Origin: Magnetospirillum molischianum DSM 120
GTDB taxonomy: Bacteria > Pseudomonadota > Alphaproteobacteria > Rhodospirillales > Magnetospirillaceae
Assembly: GCF_000294655.1 (NCBI RefSeq)
Contig: NZ_CAHP01000021.1
Coordinates: 109,221-173,220 of the forward strand
Length of the DNA stretch: 64,000 nucleotides
Direction of reading: 5' to 3'
A program made the position numbers and the translations under genes. A model generated the notes under the pieces. It searched no databases and was not told the origin of the DNA. It worked only from the letters and a program-made list of their open reading frames with translations. Shown here piece by piece: positions 6,315-14,218 of this stretch; positions within the stretch are counted from its first letter, which is position 1; every line of letters begins with the position of its first letter.

Positions 6315-8146
6315 GCGACATCACCGCCATCAAGCGCGCCTTGGTCGATCGTGCGCCCGAAGTTGCCGAACACCTGTTGCCGCGTGGCCGGAAGATGGGC
6401 CGGGAATGGACCGTGGGCAGTGTCGGCGGCGAGCCGGGCGAATCGCTCAAGGTCTGTGTCCAGGGTGCCAAGGCCGGAACGTGGTGCGATTTCGCCGAAG
6501 GGGGCGAAGGCGGCGATCTGATCGACCTGTGGCGAGCGGTCAAACGCCAGCCCCTGCCCGAGGCGTTGGACGATATCCGCAATTGGTTGGGGATCGAACG
6601 GCCCCGGTTCGAGAAACCGGCCAAAGCGTGGCGTCGTCCCGACCGGCCGAAATGCGCTGCGCCGAAGTCGGACGTTCTGGCCTACCTGACCGGCGAGCGC
6701 GGTCTGTCCGAGGATGCGGTTCGCGCCTATCGGGTCGGCGAACAGGGTCGGACCATCGTGTTCCCCTCGCTGCTGCCGGATGGCACCCTGGCTTTCGTCA
6801 AATTCCTGGGGATCGACCGCAGCCCCGAGGGCAAAAAGATCACCCGGGTTGAAGCTGGATGCGAGCCGGTCCTGTTCGGCTGGCAGGCGATCGACCGCAA
6901 CGCTCGCGAAATCGTCATCACCGAAGGCGAGATCGACGCCCTGACCGCCTGGGATTTCGGCATTCCGGCCCTGTCGGTGCCGTTCGGGGGCGGGATCGGC
7001 GCGAAACAGGCATGGATCGAAAGCGAGTTCGAGCGGTTGGGCCAGTTCGAGGTGATCTATCTCGCGCTGGACAACGACCGGGAAGGCGAACTCGCCGCCG
7101 GGGAGATCGCCAACCGCCTCGGTCGTCACCGCTGCCGCCGGGTGATCCTGCCGCGCAAGGATCTGAACGAATGCCGCAAGGCCGGTTTGTCGGCGGAGGA
7201 AATCCGCGAGTGCTTCGCCGCCGCCCGGACCCTCGATCCGCCCGAACTGCGCCGGGCCGGGGAATTCACCGAGGATGTCCTTCGCCTGTTCTGGCCGACC
7301 GATGACCAGGAACCGGGCTATCGCCTGCCGTTCGCCAAGATCGGCGACAAGCTGGTGTTCCGGCCGGGCGAACTGTCGATCTGGACCGGCCCCAGTGGTG
7401 CCGGTAAGTCACAAGTGCTGTCTCACGCTCTGGTGGCGATGGGCGATCAGGGCGCGCGGGTCTGCCTCGCCTCGCTGGAAATGGCTCCGCGCCAGTCGCT
7501 AAAGCGGATGGTCAAACAGGCGGGCAATGTCGATCGTCCGACCGAACCCTTCCTTCGCGTCGTGATGGACTGGCTCGACGGCTGGTGCTGGGTGTTCGCC
7601 CTGGTCGGCAAGGTATCGGTGGCGAAGCTGCTGGAAATCTTCGAATACGCCCGCGCTCGGTATGGCTGCGACGTGTTCGTGATCGACAGCCTGATGCGGC
7701 TGGGGATCGGTTCAGAGGATTACGAGGGGCAGGAGAAGGCGGTGTTCGAGATCGTCACCTGGGCGGTCGAAAAGGCGGTTCACGTCCACCTCGTCGCCCA
7801 TGCCCGCAAGGCCGACCGGGCCAGCGGCGGAGTTCCCGAACTGGAAGACGTGAAGGGAGCCAGCGAGATCGGGGCGAATGCGTTCAACATCCTGGGCGTC
7901 TGGCGCAATCGGAAGCTGGAAGACGAGATCAAGGCGGCGGAAGTCAGCGGCGATCAGAACGCCCTCGCCCCGTTGGCGGACAAGCCCCCGGTGCTGCTGA
8001 ACGTCGCCAAACAGCGCAATGGCGATTGGGAAGGGAAGATTGGCCTCTGGTTCAACCAAGCCACCTACCAGTACCGCAGCGCTCACGATGATCGGTTTGG
8101 CCACCAGTTCGTCGAGACCCCCGCAGGCTGGAGAGCACCGGCATGA
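6311..8146 (+). CDS. Bifunctional primase-helicase (Toprim plus DnaB-like domains)
   Basis: A 611-residue protein with GTG start in a GTGA overlap. The N-terminus (about 40-75: WCDFAEGGEGGDLIDLW) has the fold pattern of the primase zinc-binding region, but its cysteines are missing. The Toprim domain is at about 200-260, with IVITEGEIDALTAW and the metal motif ALDNDREGE. The C-terminal RecA/DnaB-type helicase has Walker A GPSGAGKS near 360 and Walker B VFVIDS near 460. This is the gp4-like protein that primes and unwinds DNA in phages, plasmids and satellites, and would give the element autonomous replication. It is the largest and best-defined backbone gene. Confidence 0.9.
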   Translation: MSDITAIKRALVDRAPEVAEHLLPRGRKMGREWTVGSVGGEPGESLKVCVQGAKAGTWCDFAEGGEGGDLIDLWRAVKRQPLPEALDDIRNWLGIERPRFEKPAKAWRRPDRPKCAAPKSDVLAYLTGERGLSEDAVRAYRVGEQGRTIVFPSLLPDGTLAFVKFLGIDRSPEGKKITRVEAGCEPVLFGWQAIDRNAREIVITEGEIDALTAWDFGIPALSVPFGGGIGAKQAWIESEFERLGQFEVIYLALDNDREGELAAGEIANRLGRHRCRRVILPRKDLNECRKAGLSAEEIRECFAAARTLDPPELRRAGEFTEDVLRLFWPTDDQEPGYRLPFAKIGDKLVFRPGELSIWTGPSGAGKSQVLSHALVAMGDQGARVCLASLEMAPRQSLKRMVKQAGNVDRPTEPFLRVVMDWLDGWCWVFALVGKVSVAKLLEIFEYARARYGCDVFVIDSLMRLGIGSEDYEGQEKAVFEIVTWAVEKAVHVHLVAHARKADRASGGVPELEDVKGASEIGANAFNILGVWRNRKLEDEIKAAEVSGDQNALAPLADKPPVLLNVAKQRNGDWEGKIGLWFNQATYQYRSAHDDRFGHQFVETPAGWRAPA

Positions 8147-8475
8147 ATCCGAGAAACAACCCCATGCACCGACGTTCGTCGTCTCGCCTTCTGGCCGTGG
8201 CCGCTGCTGCACAAGCGCCCATTGCGCCCCGGCCGGTCGAGCTTCTCCACGGTGGGCAGATGGGCGAAGAGAACCTGTCAAAACCTGACATCCAGAACGC
8301 CACCCAGGCGGCGATCCGCGCCGGGTACAGCGAGAAGACGGCCCGTCAGCAGGGCGAGCGCCTGTTGAAAAATGTTGAAATCCAAAAGGCCCTTTCCGGG
8401 GCCATCGACGCCCGCGCTCAGCGCACCGAGGTGACCGAATCCCCCGCGTCCAATCTGGACGAGGTGACGAAATGA
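8143..8475 (+). CDS. Small-terminase-subunit-like protein
   Basis: A 110-residue protein. Residues 52-86 (NATQAAIRAGYSEKTARQQGERLLKNVEIQKAL) match the DNA-binding helix region of phage small terminases (Terminase_2 family). The usual preceding LTPKQxxFVxEYL helix is absent and replaced by a basic, alanine-rich segment. No large terminase gene is present in the element. A lone TerS-like protein is typical of satellites that redirect a helper phage's packaging. It is coupled by ATGA on both sides. It could instead be a plain HTH regulator derived from terminase. Confidence 0.65.
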   Translation: MNPRNNPMHRRSSSRLLAVAAAAQAPIAPRPVELLHGGQMGEENLSKPDIQNATQAAIRAGYSEKTARQQGERLLKNVEIQKALSGAIDARAQRTEVTESPASNLDEVTK

Positions 8476-9444
8476 CCGCCGCCCTGAACGCCGACAAACT
8501 CGGCAAACTGCTGGCCCTGGCGTCGAGCGACAACGACGCGGAGGCTTTGGCCGCGCTCCGCAAGGCGAAGGGGATGCTTGCCGCCGCCGGGATGGATTTC
8601 AAGGACGTGGCCGAACGGATGGCCGCGCCCAAGGCCAGCACCACCAGCTTCGATTATTCGGCATGGACCGGGGAGCCGCAGCAGCAGCCACCGAAGCCGA
8701 AGGGTTACACCAAGGGGAATTTCACCTGGGAATCGAAGGCCGCCTATGACGCCTACATGGCCCGGCAGAAAGCCCAGCGAGAGGCCGAACGCCAGCGGTA
8801 CGCCCCGCAACGAGCGGCGGTTCTGGAAAAATACGGCAGCGAGGCGGCGGCGATCGCCCGCGATCCGCGCGAACAGGCGTTGCACGATGCCGCCTTGCCC
8901 TGGCTGGAAGGCTCGTTCGAACCGAGCCCCGGCTTCGAGTATCTGGCCGGGCGTTGGCACGACAGCATGGGCGGATGGAGTCGGTACGATTTCGGCAAGC
9001 ACCCGGTGGACGAATGCCGGGCGGCGATCATGGCCGCGATACCGATGCCTCAGACGATTCGGGAGGCCCGAGACGAAGCGCGCTATTGGGCCGAGCGGGA
9101 CGATGAACTGTGCCACGCCGTGGAATGCTGGGGTGATGAACAACTCGATCTACCCGCGTCCTATCGCCGCGAGATTGTCCGCAAGATGTTCGAGCGGGAC
9201 ATGCCGATTGTCACTCTCGATGACCTGCTTGTGCGGCTGGAATTCGCAGCCGATTCGGATGGGCATGACGATGCCCATTTGGCCGCCCCGTCCATTCTGG
9301 ACACCTTCAACCGGCTGGTGATCAACGGGGCATCGTCCAATCTGGACAGCGCCACGCCACCCGTTCCGCCCGTCCAGACTGGACACCCGACCAGCACCGC
9401 CGCCCGCCGTGCTCACGTCCTCGACATGTTGAAAAATGTTGAAA
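8363..9444 (+). repeat. Two identical 18-bp copies of a TGTTGAAA tandem
   Basis: The word TGTTGAAA, two A, TGTTGAAA occurs exactly at 8363-8380 and 9427-9444, inside two different coding sequences. Both are read as (L/M)LKNVE using TTG, AAA, AAT, GTT and GAA codons, which this GC-rich element otherwise avoids. Confidence 0.6.
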
Positions 9445-9539
9445 CCGCAAGCTGGTCGGATCGCGCCCTCGCGAAGGCGGCCGGGGTGTCGCCGACCACC
9501 GTTGGCAACCTGCGCCGACAGGTCCGAGGTGCGGCATGA
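8472..9539 (+). CDS. DUF2786-like protein with C-terminal helix-turn-helix
   Basis: A 355-residue protein. Residues 8-48 (DKLGKLLALASSDNDAEALAALRKAKGMLAAAGMDFKDV) fit the DUF2786 helical pattern. A charged middle part contains KAQREAERQRYAPQR and the aromatic region WLEGSF. Residues 328-351 (WSDRALAKAAGVSPTTVGNLRRQ) form a clear helix-turn-helix. A DNA-binding role is therefore likely, but the actual function is unknown. Its 3' part holds three of the GTCCA palindromes and one TGTTGAAA tandem. ATGA overlaps on both sides place it in the replication operon. Confidence 0.7.
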   Translation: MTAALNADKLGKLLALASSDNDAEALAALRKAKGMLAAAGMDFKDVAERMAAPKASTTSFDYSAWTGEPQQQPPKPKGYTKGNFTWESKAAYDAYMARQKAQREAERQRYAPQRAAVLEKYGSEAAAIARDPREQALHDAALPWLEGSFEPSPGFEYLAGRWHDSMGGWSRYDFGKHPVDECRAAIMAAIPMPQTIREARDEARYWAERDDELCHAVECWGDEQLDLPASYRREIVRKMFERDMPIVTLDDLLVRLEFAADSDGHDDAHLAAPSILDTFNRLVINGASSNLDSATPPVPPVQTGHPTSTAARRAHVLDMLKNVETASWSDRALAKAAGVSPTTVGNLRRQVRGAA

Positions 9540-9979
9540 CCGCCGTTCTTGCGCTCACCCTGTCGGCACCACGCTTCGGCTGGGCAGTTGGCTCGCTATC
9601 CGGTCGGATCACCAGCGGCCGGGCATCCCTGCCGGTGGCAACGCCGGATCGCCCCGGCATTCCGTTCCAGGCGTTGCGCCGCTGGCTGACCGAAACCAAG
9701 CGGACCGCCGGCGATCTGGCCCTGGTGCTGGTGGACGAAGCACCACCCGGAACCGCGATCACCCATGCCGGGCTGTTCGCGATCGCTGCCGCCTGGGCCG
9801 ATCACCACGGCATCACCATCGAGACCGCGCCCGCCGCGACAGTGGCCCATGCCCTGACGGGCAATCCGGACGCCCACCTCCCCGCCCTGGTCGCCGCGCT
9901 GCGCTCAGTCGGCCAATCCCCCACCACCCGCGAGGAAGCCCGCGCCCTCGCAATCCTGCTGTGGAGCCTGACCCGATGA
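9536..9979 (+). CDS. RuvC-like Holliday-junction resolvase fold protein, probably catalytically altered
   Basis: A 147-residue protein with the outline of phage RuvC-like nucleases: an N-terminal beta strand VLALTLSAPRFGWAVG, then GRITSG, a central LVLVDEAPPG strand, AHALTGNPDAHLPALVAALRS, and the end TREEARALAILLWSL. In active members the first strand carries the metal-binding Asp (ALDLG); here that position is Thr. The central acidic pair and the C-terminal acidic pair are still present. Without the first Asp it may bind but not cut branched DNA. It lies between the DUF2786-like and small genes with ATGA overlaps. Confidence 0.65.
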   Translation: MTAVLALTLSAPRFGWAVGSLSGRITSGRASLPVATPDRPGIPFQALRRWLTETKRTAGDLALVLVDEAPPGTAITHAGLFAIAAAWADHHGITIETAPAATVAHALTGNPDAHLPALVAALRSVGQSPTTREEARALAILLWSLTR

Positions 9980-10149
9980 CGCCCCATCCGCAGACACCCC
10001 GCCAAATTGAGCGGAAACAGCCCCAGGGCGGGCGAAGCATCCCGGCCCGCCAACGTAGCAAGGAACAGAACATGCCGTTAAAGGGCCTGAAACGGGAAAC
10101 TAGGGCCATGTCCAGTTTGGACAGCGCCACTCCCATCATCACGAGGTGA
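9976..10149 (+). CDS. Very small basic protein (57 aa)
   Basis: ATG overlaps the previous stop (ATGA). The product is rich in Arg, Lys, Gln and Pro (QTPRQIERKQPQGGRSIPARQ) and ends SSLDSATPIITR, where the GTCCA palindrome at 10110 lies. Probably unstructured. The gene fills the gap to the next one 4 bases later. Confidence 0.45.
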   Translation: MTPHPQTPRQIERKQPQGGRSIPARQRSKEQNMPLKGLKRETRAMSSLDSATPIITR

Positions 10150-10153
10150 ACCG

Positions 10154-10363
10154 ATGACCGAATCGTATCCCCCCTCCGATCTGTCCCAGGTGCTGGGCGA
10201 GGCGGGCCGGGGCGATTGGAAGGCCACCGACACCCACGCGGTCCAGCGGATGATGCCCTATCAGAACCTGTTCTATCTGCGGCAAATGTTCGACGCGGCG
10301 GAAGAGGGTATCAACGAGGCGTTCGGGGTGCCGCCGACGCCGAAGAAGGTCGCGGCGCGGTGA
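10154..10363 (+). CDS. Small phage-type hypothetical protein
   Basis: A 69-residue protein with the segment MMPYQNLFYLRQMFDAAEEGINEAFG. Similar stretches occur at the C-termini of large phage proteins, from memory. The function of this stand-alone form is unknown. The start ATG follows a GAGGTGAACCG leader. It ends in a GTGA overlap with the next gene. Confidence 0.6.
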   Translation: MTESYPPSDLSQVLGEAGRGDWKATDTHAVQRMMPYQNLFYLRQMFDAAEEGINEAFGVPPTPKKVAAR

Positions 10364-10995
10364 ACAAGGCCATGTATCTGTCGCCCCGCTGTGGCGCGAA
10401 GACCCGGGCCGGAACCCCCTGCCAGTCTCCCGCGATGGCGAACGGACGGTGCCGGATGCATGGCGGCACCTCCCCCGGTGCCCCCAAGGGCGAGGCGAAC
10501 GGCAACTGGCGGCACGGCGCCTATGTCGCGGAACGGTTCCTACGCTGGGCCGCTCAGGGGATGCGGGGTAAGGGGGCTGCGGCGCGGGCCTGGGAGCAAG
10601 AGTTCCTGGCCCTGCCTTCCGACGAACGGGCGGCGGTGCTGGAAGGGGTGGCGATGCTCCGCGCCTTCCACGCCCACCGCGCCGCCTCGGCCGATCTGCC
10701 CGCCGAAGGGATCGACCAGTTGGACACGATCTTCAATCGCAACGCCCGGACGGTAGCGACCATCGCCCGCGCCCGGTTGGTGCTGGCTCTGGCTGCGGCC
10801 GAGGGCGTGACAATGCCCGGCGATCAGGAACCAGAGGCCGACCAATGCGGGGACGCGACCAGCGAGGCGGAACGGATCGAGCGGTTGCTGGCGGTGCTGG
10901 AGGAAGATCAGCTCAGAAGTGCAGACTCCTCAACCACCAGCAACGCGACGATCTCGTCGTCAGTGACGCGGTACGATTCCTCCACCACGTCGTAG
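10360..10995 (+). CDS. HGG-motif phage protein with a chimeric C-terminus
   Basis: GTG start; 211 residues as it stands. The N-terminal 50 residues carry the cysteine/histidine motif CGAKTRAGTPCQSPAMANGRCRMHGG, common in proteins next to phage terminases and in small-terminase relatives. A helical region follows. From about base 10908 the frame runs antisense to the end of the ImmA/IrrE gene, giving a serine/threonine-rich tail (ADSSTTSNATISSS) unlike the rest. The natural C-terminus was therefore probably cut off by insertion of the cargo block near 10905-10912. It is coupled to the gene before it. Confidence 0.65.
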   Translation: MNKAMYLSPRCGAKTRAGTPCQSPAMANGRCRMHGGTSPGAPKGEANGNWRHGAYVAERFLRWAAQGMRGKGAAARAWEQEFLALPSDERAAVLEGVAMLRAFHAHRAASADLPAEGIDQLDTIFNRNARTVATIARARLVLALAAAEGVTMPGDQEPEADQCGDATSEAERIERLLAVLEEDQLRSADSSTTSNATISSSVTRYDSSTTS

Positions 10996-11663
10996 CGGTC
11001 CACCCAGTGCCCGTCGAACCAGTAGTCCGCCTTTACCCGGACGCGGCGGGACGATTTCGCCTCACCGTAGAGGACATCGAAGGCCGGAGAGCGGTCGTCG
11101 AGCTCATCGCGTAGGCGTCGGGCGATGCGGGGGTTGGCCTTGGCCCATTTCCGGCGCCCCTGCGCGTGGCAGATGACAGCGAGCGGCGTCGGGTGGTACT
11201 GGACGAACCGAAGCGCGGTCGCCGTTATGCTGACGCGGAAGTCGTTAGCCACGGTACGGACGGCCTCCAAAGAAGGCGTCCTTACCTCGGAGATCGGCGC
11301 CTTGACCATGAAGGGGGGCAGCACAAGGTCTGCGGCGTAGCCGTCTGCGACCTTCTCCACTTGGTTGGCAATGCGCGGTCCGCCGCCGATGTCCTCGGGT
11401 CGGCATACAAATGACTGACCACGATGGTGGTGCCAATGTCCCAGTTCGTGCGCCAGCGAGAAGCGGGCGCGGTGCAAACCGCGTCTGCGGTCGATAGTGA
11501 CTACTGCGGTGTCACCGCGGCCAATAATCCTCGCCTCACAGCTCACTAGATTCCTATAGCGGACGGTGACGTCGCGGGACGCTGCCACCTCTTCGAGTTC
11601 GATGTCGCGGGGAGCGAGCATCCCGAGTTCCAGGAGAAGCATCTCAGCGGGCGAGAAGCTCAT
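10908..11663 (-). CDS. ImmA/IrrE-family zinc metallopeptidase
   Basis: A 251-residue protein. The zinc site is HELGH at residues 72-76, with a third ligand E103 in NQVEKVADGYAADLVLP, the family's second conserved block. ImmA/IrrE proteases cleave a repressor or other regulator on a signal. Here the usual XRE repressor partner is replaced by a sigma-like gene and an acidic protein upstream in the same operon, all coupled by ATGA (11660-11663). The C-terminal 50 residues (KADYWFDGHWVDRYDVVEESYRVT) may be a separate small domain. The gene ends at the junction with the satellite backbone. Confidence 0.88.
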   Translation of the reverse strand: MSFSPAEMLLLELGMLAPRDIELEEVAASRDVTVRYRNLVSCEARIIGRGDTAVVTIDRRRGLHRARFSLAHELGHWHHHRGQSFVCRPEDIGGGPRIANQVEKVADGYAADLVLPPFMVKAPISEVRTPSLEAVRTVANDFRVSITATALRFVQYHPTPLAVICHAQGRRKWAKANPRIARRLRDELDDRSPAFDVLYGEAKSSRRVRVKADYWFDGHWVDRYDVVEESYRVTDDEIVALLVVEESALLS

Positions 11664-12097
11664 GCGTGTTTATCCATGTCGAAGTCGAAGCCGAGGCGTG
11701 CAAGGTCGTCGAGGAGGCCGTCGAGTTCCTCTTCCGTAATCGCTTCTCCCTTCCGCGCGGCGAGCGTCAGCTTGTCCGTCACACGGCGGTCGGCGATCAA
11801 CTGGTCGAACAGCCGCTTCTTGTCCGCAAACGACAGAATTTTTACCTCGGCGGGTGCCTCCGTCGCAGCGCGTGAGCCGCGCGCGGCTGCCCGTGCCCGG
11901 ACCTTTTCGCGGAGTCGACGTCCGCTGCCGACGATGGCGGCGTTGATGGTTATGGTGGCGTCAGCGACCGCAGCCGCGACACCGCCGAGTTCCTGCTCCG
12001 CTTCGACCAGCAGATCGTCGTCCGAGATCGCCATGAGGTCGAAGACCAAGTCGTCGAGCAGTTCCTCAAGCCTGTTCGTCGCGTTGGTGTTGGTCAT
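11660..12097 (-). CDS. Acidic helical protein between sigma-like factor and metallopeptidase
   Basis: A 145-residue protein not assigned to a family. The N-terminal 35 residues are strongly acidic and helical (EELLDDLVFDLMAISDDDLLVEAEQEL), the middle is basic (RRLREKVRARAAARG), and the C-terminus is again acidic (TEEELDGLLDDLARLGFDFDMD). ATG 12097 overlaps the sigma-like stop as ATGA and has AAGGG about 10 bases upstream, so it is preferred over ATG 12106. Its position between a sigma-like factor and a regulatory protease makes it a candidate anti-sigma factor or protease substrate. That is inference. Confidence 0.6.
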   Translation of the reverse strand: MTNTNATNRLEELLDDLVFDLMAISDDDLLVEAEQELGGVAAAVADATITINAAIVGSGRRLREKVRARAAARGSRAATEAPAEVKILSFADKKRLFDQLIADRRVTDKLTLAARKGEAITEEELDGLLDDLARLGFDFDMDKHA

Positions 12098-12636
12098 GGC
12101 TTCCATCCCTTTGGAAAATGTTTGGCCACCCGCCGACGGATGCGCCGAAGGGCCGTGTCGTAGGTCGTCTGGTTCATCCCGAAAGCGGCTTTGATCTCGG
12201 CGGGAGTCATGCCATCGACGCGCCCCATCAGCACCGCCTGCGCCTCGTCGTCGTCTCCGAACATGTCTACGATCACCTCGTTGAGGCGGGCACAGGCGTC
12301 GTTGGACGCGGCCTCCTGCTCTGGTGTTGGCGTCGGTGACGGGACGGTGTCTTCCATCTGCACCAGTTCAGCCTCTTTGGCGACCGCACGAAGGCGCTTT
12401 CGGGACGCCCAGGCAATGCTGCGCATCACCTGCATCAGGCAGGCTACAAACGGCTGGTCGGATGGTACCGTCCGCTGGCCGTCCAGGATACGCCGGATGG
12501 CCTCCTGGAGGAGGTCGTCCGGGCCGTAATCGGTCCCGAGACAACGGAGCCGTGCACCCCTGGTGAGACGGAACAAGTCCGCCTGACTGAGCGCCTTCAA
12601 GCGCGCGATAATTTCAGACCGTTCTAGCAACATCAC
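12094..12636 (-). CDS. Sigma-70-like (ECF-type) factor
   Basis: A 180-residue protein. Region 2 is seen around residues 30-75 (DYGPDDLLQEAIRRILDG, then VACLMQVMRSIAWASRKR). A short acidic linker (EDTVPSPTPTPEQE) follows, and region 4 as DEAQAVLMGRVDGMTPAEIKAAFGMNQTTYDTALRRIRRRV with a helix-turn-helix. Length and two-domain layout fit ECF-type sigma factors. It is the first gene of the minus-strand operon with the acidic protein and the metallopeptidase. It faces the DUF2188-beta operon across a 178-base intergenic region. The target promoters are unknown; the divergent cargo operon is an obvious candidate. Confidence 0.75.
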   Translation of the reverse strand: MMLLERSEIIARLKALSQADLFRLTRGARLRCLGTDYGPDDLLQEAIRRILDGQRTVPSDQPFVACLMQVMRSIAWASRKRLRAVAKEAELVQMEDTVPSPTPTPEQEAASNDACARLNEVIVDMFGDDDEAQAVLMGRVDGMTPAEIKAAFGMNQTTYDTALRRIRRRVAKHFPKGWKP

Positions 12637-12814
12637 CCCCGCATGGCGACGCCCATTTGACCAGGAATGCCCCTAAGCGGATCGGTCGCGGACAGCGCCA
12701 TGAAATTTTTCCACGACATGTCCGCGACTAGTTCTGCATGGAGCATTAACCGTTGAAGGCCGTGAGAGGGCGGCCGCACCTCCAGTCATTATTGCCACGA
12801 AAGGAACAGTTTTA
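12637..12814. promoter_or_regulatory. Divergent intergenic region between sigma-like and DUF2188 operons
   Basis: This is the only sizeable non-coding stretch inside the cargo, so promoters for both operons should lie here. AATTTTTCCACGACATGTCC and GCATGGAGCATTAACC are comparatively AT-rich patches. No confident -35/-10 pair was identified by eye. Confidence 0.4.
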
Positions 12815-13039
12815 ATGTCTAAGCGCAACCAACATGTGGTGCCGCACAACGGGAAATGGGCCGTCCGCGGCGCGGGAGCATCCCGCGTGACGTCGGTTCA
12901 CGAGACCCAGCGGGTGGCCATCGACCGTGGCCGCGAGATTTCCCGCAACCAGGGCAGCGAACTGCTCATCCACGGGCGCAACGGCCAGATCCGCGAACGC
13001 GACTCGCACGGCAACGACCCCTTTCCGCCCAAGGGCTGA
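12815..13039 (+). CDS. DUF2188 protein
   Basis: A 74-residue full-length DUF2188 protein: HVVPHNGKWAVRGAGASRVTSVHETQ, then AIDRGREISRNQGSELLIHGRNGQIRERDSHGNDPFPP. The family is small, beta-rich and of unknown function, and is often found beside mobile-element or defence genes. The start ATG follows GAAAGGAAC. It precedes the beta-family gene by 59 bases on the same strand. Confidence 0.88.
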   Translation: MSKRNQHVVPHNGKWAVRGAGASRVTSVHETQRVAIDRGREISRNQGSELLIHGRNGQIRERDSHGNDPFPPKG

Positions 13040-13098
13040 ATGACGAGGCGCGCGCCCATGATGGGTAACCTAATCGCCGTACTGGCAAGGAGAAAACT

Positions 13099-14217
13099 TT
13101 GAGAACCTTGGACTTCAAGTCGTTTCCCTACGTCCCGGCCTTGCGCTCGCGGGATTCCGAGAAACTGGCCTTCCAGTCGCTGCCGGAAAGCTACCAGAAC
13201 CGCCTGCTCCCGCTGGTAACCCTTTTCCGCAGCGGCAACGGGACGGATTTCGGGATGCCGTTGAGCAAAGCGACGCGCATGGTCGGTGGGCGCCCGTTCA
13301 TCCTTGACATCGACCGTATTCAGGCACAGGTGTCCCGCACGGCCGACCAAGACATCATCGACGCGGCGAGGGCGTTCAACTCGACACTGAATGCGCTCAC
13401 GGCGCCAACGGGCGGGTTCTCAGCGTGGCGGGATTTTGTCGACGCCGTCCCCAACGCCGTGCCGTGTGCCGTCATCGGCGGGACGGTCAAGGAGTTCATC
13501 TCCCAGGTCCGTGCCATCCTCGCCAGCAAGGGGAAGATTGCCATCCGGACGTCTGGTTCCAACGCCGAGATGGAGCACGTTCTCGCCGCGCTGCGGGCGG
13601 TTCCCGACGTCACGGACGTACTCCTCATCGTGGATCTCGGCGACGTGCGCGGTCGGGTCGCCCGGGCGGTTCAGGTCTTTGAGGTAACGCGCAGCCGGTT
13701 GGTCGCGGCCTTGCCGTTGGATTGGCCCTTCCTTTCCCTCGTCTGCCTCGGAACCAGCTTCCCGTTCGAGACCCCGCCCGCAGGCGTCACGCCGCTGGAC
13801 ATTGAGGAGGCGGACGTCTTTGACGCAATCGGGGGCTTCGCGGTGGCGCAGTACGGCGACTACGCGGGCATGCCAGTGCGCCCGCAGAAGGGTGGTGGCA
13901 TGGGTTATCCCCGCATCGTCGGCCCCACAGATCGGGAGTGGATACAGTCTCGCGGCCAGAACATCGGGGCGCTGAAGGAGTACATTTCGTGCGCCGATGA
14001 GCTCAAGAAGGCGGGATGGGCAAACATTCCTGGGCTGTGGGGTTCTGATCGCATCGACGCGGCGGCCGCAGGTAACATCGCCAACATGGGCAATGCGGCG
14101 AAATGGCTAGCGGTGAAGATGAACATTCACCTCTATCGCCAGCTAGATCGCGTGTCCGCTCTGGCAGAAACCCCCCAGCCCAACGCCTACGATGACGAGA
14201 TGCCGGACAACGATTGA
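13099..14217 (+). CDS. Beta-family protein (phage T4 beta protein-like, Beta_protein domain)
   Basis: A 372-residue protein with TTG start and AAGGAG 5 bases upstream. The N-terminus FPYVPALRSRDSEKLAFQSLPESYQNRLLPLVTLF and the following alternating pattern (RPFILDIDR, PCAVIGGT, IAIRTSG, VLLIVDLG, FGWPVV-like strands) fit the Beta_protein family, a TIM-barrel-like fold of unknown biochemical function. From family knowledge, beta/sce7725-type proteins recur beside sce7726 proteins in defence-island settings. Here the sce7726 gene is directly convergent, with stop codons one base apart. Confidence 0.8.
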   Translation: MRTLDFKSFPYVPALRSRDSEKLAFQSLPESYQNRLLPLVTLFRSGNGTDFGMPLSKATRMVGGRPFILDIDRIQAQVSRTADQDIIDAARAFNSTLNALTAPTGGFSAWRDFVDAVPNAVPCAVIGGTVKEFISQVRAILASKGKIAIRTSGSNAEMEHVLAALRAVPDVTDVLLIVDLGDVRGRVARAVQVFEVTRSRLVAALPLDWPFLSLVCLGTSFPFETPPAGVTPLDIEEADVFDAIGGFAVAQYGDYAGMPVRPQKGGGMGYPRIVGPTDREWIQSRGQNIGALKEYISCADELKKAGWANIPGLWGSDRIDAAAAGNIANMGNAAKWLAVKMNIHLYRQLDRVSALAETPQPNAYDDEMPDND

Positions 14218-14218
14218 G

